From NCBI GenBank assembly GCA_016868875.1, contig VGFN01000029.1, positions 1 through 12,909 of the forward strand: a DNA stretch of 12,909 nt. Reading direction: 5' to 3'. Shown here in pieces: positions 1-5,137 of the stretch. The translations under genes and the position numbers were made by a program. The notes under the pieces were generated by a model. It worked only from the letters and a program-made list of their open reading frames with translations. It searched no databases and was not told the DNA's origin. The DNA comes from Bacteroidota bacterium (GTDB lineage: Bacteria; Bacteroidota; Bacteroidia; UBA7662). Within the stretch, counting starts at the first letter, position 1. Each line of letters starts with the position of its first letter.

Positions 1-590
1 AAAACCCGTTCGCCACCCGTAAAAAGAATATGGTCAAAGGGCAACTTCAAGAGTTCGGCGCCTACTTGGCCATCACCAGCAACCACTTTGACCACGTCTT
101 CCCCCAGGGCTTTGGGGACTAATTCCGCCAGCAAAGCCGCGGTTGCGGGGGCATGCTCCGAAGGCTTAACCACCACCGTATTCCCCGCCGCGATGGCCGC
201 AATCAAGGGCATGACCGCCAACTGAAATGGATAATTCCAAGGGGCAATCAGGAGCACGCAGCCTTTGGCTTGGTATTGGATATGTCCGCTAGACAGAAGA
301 TAAGGAAAATGGGGGCCCACCTTTCGGTTGCGCATCCAGCGATGAAGGTTGGCCTTGAAATGCTTGATCTCGTTGTACACAGGTAACAATTCTGTGAGGT
401 TGGTTTCCATGGCCGGCTTACCCAAGTCCGTGTGGAGGGCTTGGCGTATCGCTTCTTCGGATTCAAGAATCGCCTTGCGAAGGCGCATCAATCGTTGGAT
501 ACGTTCCCTGGCATTTTCTTCGGCCAAGGTGGGGTTGCTCCTTTGCAGGTCCTGCCACCATGCCGGGAATTGTGGAGTGTTGGAATGCAT
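1..590 (-). CDS. Aldehyde dehydrogenase, class 3-like, N-terminal part (cut by window edge)
   Basis: NAD(P)+-dependent aldehyde dehydrogenase that oxidises aldehydes to carboxylates; the substrate cannot be told from this part. The frame reads from ATG at 590 to the left edge, giving 196 codons with no stop. Visible landmarks are APWNYP (residues 116-121), the coenzyme-binding VKPSEHAPA stretch (141-149) and the Rossmann-fold TGG (191-193). The N-terminal region lacks the long leader of class 1/2 enzymes, and the sequence running through TDLGKP, YNEIKHF and APWNYPFQL fits the ALDH3 group. The catalytic Glu and Cys would lie beyond the window and cannot be checked. The start follows the prfB stop codon by only 12 bp, so it is probably the third gene of a yraN-prfB-ALDH operon. 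It has no SD sequence. The family call is firm; the ALDH3 subgroup is likely. Confidence 0.92.
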   Translation of the reverse strand, partial: MHSNTPQFPAWWQDLQRSNPTLAEENARERIQRLMRLRKAILESEEAIRQALHTDLGKPAMETNLTELLPVYNEIKHFKANLHRWMRNRKVGPHFPYLLSSGHIQYQAKGCVLLIAPWNYPFQLAVMPLIAAIAAGNTVVVKPSEHAPATAALLAELVPKALGEDVVKVVAGDGQVGAELLKLPFDHILFTGGERV

Positions 591-602
591 AGGTCGAGTG
601 GG

Positions 603-1686
603 TTAGCCTTGTTCGCTCATCAAATAAGCCTTGATGAAGGGATCTAAATCCCCGTCCAAAACCCCTTGGGCGTTGGAGGTTTCGTGCTCGCTGCGTACAT
701 CTTTGACCAGCTTGTAGGGGTGCAAAACATAGGAGCGAATTTGCGATCCCCATTCGATTTTCTTCTTGGAATCTTCGATGCTTTGACGGGCTTCGTTGCG
801 TTTGCGCAATTCCAATTCGTAGAGTTGGGAGCGTAGCATTTGCATGGCACGTTCGCGGTTGGCAGATTGGCTACGTTCCACCTGACAGACCACCACGATA
901 CCGGTGGGTTTGTGGGTGAGCATCACCTTGGTTTCCACTTTGTTCACGTTCTGACCGCCTGCACCCCCGGAGCGGGCTGTTTGCAATTCCAGGTCGTTGG
1001 GATGAATTTCGACTTGGATGCTGTCGTCAATGACCGGGTACGCATACACCGAGGCAAAGGAAGTATGGCGCCTCGCGTTGGAGTCGAAGGGGGAGATTCG
1101 GACCAGGCGATGCACCCCGTTTTCGCCTTTGAGGTAACCGTAGGCGAAATCCCCGGTGATTTCCAAGGACACGGACTTGATCCCGGCTTCTTCCCCGTCT
1201 TGTCGGTCCAGTTCTTGGATACGGTACCCTTTGGAATCGGCCCACATGCGGTACATGCGTTCCAGCATGGAGGCCCAATCCTGGCTTTCGGTGCCTCCAG
1301 CCCCGGAATTGATCTCGATAATGGCGCTCAAGGGGTCCTCTTCGGACTGTAACATATTTCGAAATTCCAGGGCTTCGGTGGCCTCGATGCATCGGTCGTA
1401 GGTTGCATCCAATTCTTCCATGGTAATTTCCCCGGCTTGCTGGAAATCGTAATAAATCCCCAGCTCCTCGATTTGTTCATGGAGTTGCTGATAGGCCTCA
1501 ACCCACTGTTTGGGGATTTTGACCGATTTCAACCAATTTTCGGCCGTTACCGGGTCGTCCCAGAATCCTGGGGCGGTGGATCGGGTCTCTACATCTTTGA
1601 TTCGAGCAATCTTCGCATCGAGGTCAAAGAAACCTCCTTAACGCCTCAAGGCGTTCCCGAAGGTCTGTTAGGTGTTCTTGTCTCAT
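603..1686 (-). CDS. prfB: Peptide chain release factor 2 (RF2), expressed by programmed +1 frameshift
   Basis: RF2 recognises UGA and UAA stop codons and triggers peptide release on the ribosome. The gene is in two frames. ATG at 1686 opens a 20-codon first frame that ends at TGA (1626-1624). The long frame continues from GAC at 1625-1623 to TAA at 603, giving a 360-residue product, close to the usual RF2 length. The shift site reads AGGAGG-TTT-CTT-TGA-C: an internal SD-like sequence 3 nt before the CTT slippery codon, as in the classical RF2 site. The stop-recognition tripeptide SPF (about residues 198-200) marks RF2 rather than RF1. The catalytic GGQ lies at about 243-245 inside RSGGAGGQNVNKVE. 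The site implies autoregulation: low RF2 makes the ribosome pause at TGA and shift. A gene caller may wrongly begin at the internal TTG at 1532. It lies 38 bp after yraN and 12 bp before the aldehyde dehydrogenase gene. Confidence 0.97.
1618..1643 (-). promoter_or_regulatory. RF2 programmed +1 frameshift site
   Basis: On the minus strand the sequence reads AAGGAGG TTT CTT TGA C. The SD-like AGGAGG lies 3 nt before CTT, and the in-frame stop is UGA followed by C, a weak termination context read only by RF2. Skipping the T of TGA (position 1626) puts the ribosome in the 340-codon downstream frame. All elements of the known prfB recoding signal are present, so this is a regulatory site and not a sequencing error. 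Confidence 0.95.
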
Positions 1687-1724
1687 GAGACGAAGGTAGC
1701 TTTGAACGGGCTCCTCCCAACCCT

Positions 1725-2180
1725 TCAAGGAGCAGAATCCATGCGGCCGGTATTGCGCCAAAACGAGTCAAGATTAGGCGATTGGAGACCAAGGTTATCC
1801 GGTTTCCAGAAGTCTTCCCAATGCAGGCAGTCCACGATCCCGTTCTTCTGCCATCGGCATTCCATGAGGTCAAATCGAATCTCCCCACGATGGGGAAATT
1901 CTTGCAGAAAACGATAAGCCGCTTTGGAAAGGTTCAAGAATTTATGGTATTTAACCTGCCGGGCGGGTTCGGCATGGCGATGGCTGCGGCTGCTTTTGAC
2001 CTCGACAAAGGCCAGGATCGGCCCCAAGGTGGCGATAATATCCACTTCGTAGGGACTGGATCGCCAATTACGATGGAGAATATGCCATCCTTGCCTTTGG
2101 AGTCTTTCGCAGGCCATGTTTTCCCCCAAGGCTGCTGTGGTCTTATTTTTGAGGGGGTCGGATGGCCGCTTGTTGCTCAC
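1725..2180 (-). CDS. yraN: YraN family protein (UPF0102), restriction-endonuclease-like fold
   Basis: A small protein of the YraN/UPF0102 family, which has a PD-(D/E)XK nuclease-like fold; its cellular role is not firmly known. The 151 residues show the family pattern in order: LGENMACERL (18-27), RNWR (37-40), YEVDIIA (44-50) and FVEVKSS (58-64), with Glu45, Asp47, Glu60 and Lys62 as the presumed metal-site residues. The family is usually about 120 residues, so the last 25 or so residues (from about 126) are an extension of no recognised type. The start is GTG at 2180 with no SD sequence; it leaves about 18 residues before the conserved GE, as is usual. The next gene on the same strand is prfB, 38 bp on, and pgi is divergent with only 26 bp between the start codons. 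Confidence 0.88.
   Translation of the reverse strand: MSNKRPSDPLKNKTTAALGENMACERLQRQGWHILHRNWRSSPYEVDIIATLGPILAFVEVKSSRSHRHAEPARQVKYHKFLNLSKAAYRFLQEFPHRGEIRFDLMECRWQKNGIVDCLHWEDFWKPDNLGLQSPNLDSFWRNTGRMDSAP
2144..2151 (+). promoter_or_regulatory. Candidate Bacteroidota -7 element for pgi
   Basis: TATTTTTG fits the TAnnTTTG element used by the primary sigma factor of Bacteroidota. It lies 55 bp before the pgi ATG, inside the 5' part of yraN, which is expected because only 26 bp separate the two genes. No TTG is present at the usual -33 distance, so the call rests on the -7 octamer alone. Such an octamer is expected by chance about once per 4 kb per strand. Confidence 0.4.
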
Positions 2181-2206
2181 GAATACGCTATTAAAAACAT
2201 TGCAAT

Positions 2207-3883
2207 ATGCAAGATCAATTACCCAAAATCAATCCCACAGAAACTCTTGCGTGGAAACAACTAACACAACATGCCTTGGGTTTCAGGGAAGGGGGGGCGC
2301 AGACCTTGAAGCATTTGTTTGATGCCGATGCTCATCGTGCTGAGCGTTGGAGCATGGAGGCCGAGGGTTGGTATTTGGATTATTCCAAGAATTTGTTAGA
2401 TGCTCAGGGTCTGGCTTGGTTGCGTCGCTTGGCCGAAGAATGCAAGGTTCAAGAAGGCATCGAGGCGATGTTCAGCGGTGCGATGATCAACGAGACCGAG
2501 GGAAGGGCGGTACTGCATACAGCCCTAAGGGATCCATCTACCTCGCTACGCTTGGCGGATGGCAGCGTTCCCGGCGAATTGGTTCAGGAAGTCTTGTTGA
2601 GGATGGAAGGCTTCGTGAACGGGGTGTTGGACGGCACTTGGAGGGGCTGTACGGGCTTGGCCTTCACCGATGTGGTGAATATTGGAATTGGGGGTTCCGA
2701 TTTGGGACCCTTGATGGTCTGCGAAGCCCTTTCGCCGTATCGAAATTCCCTGGGGATTCACTTCGTCTCGAATGTGGACGGGGCCCATCTCCAAAGGACC
2801 CTTAAGAAGCTGAATCCCGAAACCACGTTGTTCCTGGTCGCTTCCAAAACCTTTACCACCCAAGAGACCATGGCCAACGCGGTATCGGCCAGGGCTTGGT
2901 TTTGGGAACAAACAGGAAGGCGGGACGGGGTGGACTTGCATTTTGCGGCCTTGTCCACCAACACCCAGGCGGTGAAGGCCTTTGGGATATCGCAGGACAG
3001 GATGTTTCCTTTTTGGGATTGGGTCGGTGGGCGTTATTCGGTCTGGTCAGCCATTGGACTTTCTGTAGCCTTGGCGGTAGGTTTCGAACATTTCAGGACC
3101 CTGCTGGCCGGGGCCCATGCGATGGACCGGCATTTTCGGCTTACCCCTTGGGAGCAGAATCTTCCGATAACCTTGGCCTTGCTGGGCTTATGGAACCGCA
3201 ATTTTCTGGACATCCAATCCCTGGCCATCCTTCCGTACGATCAATGCCTTGGGCGATTCCCGGCCTATTTGCAGCAAGCGGACATGGAGAGCAACGGCAA
3301 AAGCGTGGATCGGCAGGGGCTGCCCTTAACCTACCCAAGCGGCCCTGTGTTATGGGGTGAACCGGGGACCAACGGCCAGCATGCTTTCTACCAACTGATC
3401 CATCAGGGGACCTCCAAGGTGGCCTGTGATTTTATCTTGCCGGCACGATCCCATTACCCTGTGGGGCCGCATCATCGATATCTTACCGCTAATGCGATTG
3501 CCCAGGCCCAGGCCTTGATGCAGGGTAGGGATCTTGAACAGGTTGTGGCCGCGGCTTCGGCAGCAGGTCGCTCCGAAAATGAAATTCAGCGTTTGTCTCC
3601 TTACCAGGTTTTCGAAGGCAACCGCCCCAGCAATTTCTTGATGTGCTCAAAGTTGACACCCCATGCCTTGGGCAGTCTGATTGCAGCCTACGAGCACAAA
3701 ATCTTGGTGCAAGGCCTGGTATGGAATATTTATAGCTTTGACCAATGGGGGGTTGAGTTGGGGAAGGTTCTAGCCAGCAAGTTGTTACCTCTTCTGGAGG
3801 CAGAGGGAGAGGACCCTGCCCAAGGTTTGGATTCTTCTTCTGCGGCCTTGATTCGTCGTTGGCAAGCCTGGCAAGAGGACTAA
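2207..3883 (+). CDS. pgi: Glucose-6-phosphate isomerase
   Basis: Interconverts glucose 6-phosphate and fructose 6-phosphate in the cytoplasm (glycolysis and gluconeogenesis). The 558-residue product has the length of the long bacterial/eukaryotic PGI type. Motifs in order: IGIGGSDLGP (159-168), SKTFTTQET (213-221, phosphate binding), WVGGRYS (272-278, first family signature), WGEPGTNGQH (383-392) carrying catalytic Glu385, then His416 in RSHYP, and FDQWGVELGK (511-520) with catalytic Lys520, the second signature. The positions of Glu385 and His416 match the spacing of the E. coli active site. ATG at 2207 is supported by the typical N-terminus INPTETLAWKQL. There is no SD sequence. It is transcribed alone: divergent from yraN and convergent with yggS. 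No catalytic residue is missing. Confidence 0.98.
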   Translation: MQDQLPKINPTETLAWKQLTQHALGFREGGAQTLKHLFDADAHRAERWSMEAEGWYLDYSKNLLDAQGLAWLRRLAEECKVQEGIEAMFSGAMINETEGRAVLHTALRDPSTSLRLADGSVPGELVQEVLLRMEGFVNGVLDGTWRGCTGLAFTDVVNIGIGGSDLGPLMVCEALSPYRNSLGIHFVSNVDGAHLQRTLKKLNPETTLFLVASKTFTTQETMANAVSARAWFWEQTGRRDGVDLHFAALSTNTQAVKAFGISQDRMFPFWDWVGGRYSVWSAIGLSVALAVGFEHFRTLLAGAHAMDRHFRLTPWEQNLPITLALLGLWNRNFLDIQSLAILPYDQCLGRFPAYLQQADMESNGKSVDRQGLPLTYPSGPVLWGEPGTNGQHAFYQLIHQGTSKVACDFILPARSHYPVGPHHRYLTANAIAQAQALMQGRDLEQVVAAASAAGRSENEIQRLSPYQVFEGNRPSNFLMCSKLTPHALGSLIAAYEHKILVQGLVWNIYSFDQWGVELGKVLASKLLPLLEAEGEDPAQGLDSSSAALIRRWQAWQED

Positions 3884-3890
3884 GGCCTTA
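3881..3890. repeat. Palindrome holding both stop codons of convergent pgi and yggS
   Basis: TAAGGCCTTA is a perfect 10-bp palindrome. Its first three bases are the pgi stop and its last three are the complement of the yggS stop. Only 4 bp separate the two coding regions, and no hairpin followed by a T-tract is visible at the junction. Confidence 0.8.
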
Positions 3891-4553
3891 AGCGCCTTCT
3901 TCGAACAAGAGACTGCCTATGCGCAGCATCGTGCTGCCTTCCTCCAAAGCAAGGAGGTAATCGTTGGACATGCCCATGGAAATTTCCTTGAAGTCGGCAT
4001 CCAGGCTTCGAAAATTTGTTTTGATTTGTTGGAACAAATTATAAAGGAATCGAAATTCCTGGCGGATTTGCCTTGAATCTTCGGTTTGGGTTGCCATGCC
4101 CATCAGGCCGGAGACAGTGAGGTTGGGATGCGCGATGCTCTGCAATTGATGCATAAAGTCATTCATGCTTTCGGGCCGGATACCGAATTTATGCTCTTCT
4201 TGGGCGATATGCACTTGCAGGAGGATTCGAATCTTGCGTTGGGCCATGGCGGCTCGTTTTTGAATTTCATCCATGAGGCGCATGCTGTCCACCGAATGGA
4301 TGGTATGAACATGCGCGGCAATACTTTTGACTTTGTTGGTCTGCAAATGGCCTATAAAATGCCATTCACAATCAGGGGGCATGGCCTTGGCCTTTTCATG
4401 CATTTCCAAGGCATGATTTTCTCCGAAGGCCCTTTGGCCCTCTTGGTACAAGGCTTGGATTTGCTGGAGAGGTCGCTTTTTAGTAACGGCAATCAATTGC
4501 GCAGCAGGATAGGCCGCTATAAGAAGTCGTAAAGAATGAAGAGGCTCGTGCAC
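3888..4553 (-). CDS. yggS: YggS family PLP-binding (PLP homeostasis) protein
   Basis: A cytoplasmic PLP carrier of the YggS/PROSC (PLPBP) family. The family has a single alanine-racemase-like TIM barrel, shows no known catalysis and affects vitamin B6 and amino-acid balance. In 221 residues the landmarks are IAVTKKRP (21-28) with Lys25 as the PLP Schiff-base lysine, FGENHALEM (43-51), WHFIGHLQTNK (64-74), VSGLMGMA, SMGMSNDY (191-198) and STMLRIG (206-212), which binds the PLP phosphate. The short N-terminus before the first strand is typical of the Bacteroidota form. The second family motif reads GENHALE where GENxxQE is usual, a small variation. The start is GTG at 4553; no in-frame ATG lies just upstream and there is no SD sequence. 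It is convergent with pgi and divergent from the DUF4296 gene. Confidence 0.95.
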   Translation of the reverse strand: MHEPLHSLRLLIAAYPAAQLIAVTKKRPLQQIQALYQEGQRAFGENHALEMHEKAKAMPPDCEWHFIGHLQTNKVKSIAAHVHTIHSVDSMRLMDEIQKRAAMAQRKIRILLQVHIAQEEHKFGIRPESMNDFMHQLQSIAHPNLTVSGLMGMATQTEDSRQIRQEFRFLYNLFQQIKTNFRSLDADFKEISMGMSNDYLLALEEGSTMLRIGSLLFEEGA

Positions 4554-4562
4554 TTGCGATTT

Positions 4563-4570
4563 TATCTTTG
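4563..4570 (+). promoter_or_regulatory. Candidate -7 element for the DUF4296-mutS2 operon
   Basis: TATCTTTG is an exact TAnnTTTG match in the 98-bp gap between divergent yggS and the DUF4296 gene. It lies 81 bp before the DUF4296 ATG, so the leader would be about 75 nt. No TTG lies at the usual -33 distance. The same octamer occurs in inverted orientation at 4664-4657. Confidence 0.45.
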
Positions 4571-4651
4571 GAACCTTAGGAGCAACAAAGGGGCATCTTT
4601 TTTGTTTCCTTCAAGAATGTCGTTTCCCCTAACACCACCGCTGATTCGATC

Positions 4652-5137
4652 ATGACCAAAGATACCCATCGACACCGCCCAGCCCTTGCATTTCGAACCG
4701 TGTTCACCTTGGCTGTCATGGTCCTTGGCTTTGCCGGATGTGAACAGAAACCTGAAGGCCCTGGTGGGGAACAAAAAGACCCTGCCCATGAGCAGGAAGG
4801 CCCCGCCCAGGAGAGGCCTGCCAACGAGCCGTCCAACCCTGCCGAATCAAGCCCCAAGCAACCTGCCCTGCCCAGGGATTCCATGGTCGAAGCCATGTTG
4901 CGCATACAGTTAGCAGAAGCTTATCGGGCACGCTATTATGTGCTAAATGCAGGAGCTACGGCGAATCCTCCCATGATGGATTCGCTGTATGCCAAGGCTC
5001 TGGCCCCTTTGGGCATAAGTCCGGCCCGTTACGAGGCAACGTATCGCGACTTGCTCGACAAGGATCCGGTTCTGTTGCAGGCCCTGTACGATTCCTGCGA
5101 GTCCATTCTCCAACGTCGTTTGATCGGATTACGATGA
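4652..5137 (+). CDS. DUF4296 domain lipoprotein
   Basis: Predicted lipoprotein of unknown function. Residues 1-14 are basic and polar, 15-29 are hydrophobic, and Cys30 sits in FAGC. The residue at -3 is Phe rather than the usual Leu/Val/Ile, but AGC is otherwise a good lipobox. Residues 31-73 form a low-complexity linker rich in Pro, Glu, Gln and Ala. Residues 74-161 match the DUF4296 pattern of Bacteroidota: a first helix with MLRIQLAEAY, then LGISPARYEATYRDLLDKDP and a last helix LLQALYDSCESILQRR. Such proteins are presumed to sit on the outer or inner membrane facing the periplasm; no function is known to me. The stop overlaps the mutS2 start as ATGA, so the two are probably translated in a coupled way. 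ATG 4652 gives a complete signal peptide. Confidence 0.82.
   Translation: MTKDTHRHRPALAFRTVFTLAVMVLGFAGCEQKPEGPGGEQKDPAHEQEGPAQERPANEPSNPAESSPKQPALPRDSMVEAMLRIQLAEAYRARYYVLNAGATANPPMMDSLYAKALAPLGISPARYEATYRDLLDKDPVLLQALYDSCESILQRRLIGLR
4657..4664 (-). promoter_or_regulatory. Candidate -7 element for yggS
   Basis: On the minus strand this reads TATCTTTG, an exact TAnnTTTG match about 103 bp before the yggS start. It lies within the first codons of the divergent DUF4296 gene. Together with the element at 4563-4570 it forms a 9-bp inverted repeat (TATCTTTGG / CCAAAGATA). No clear -33 TTG is present, so the call is tentative. Confidence 0.35.

Noticed and set aside
840..1352. 170-codon open frame on the plus strand, opposite prfB
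   Set aside because: It lies fully antisense to well-conserved RF2 motifs (SPF, GGQ). Its translation resembles no family and is rich in Phe/Gly/His from the reverse reading of RF2 codons.
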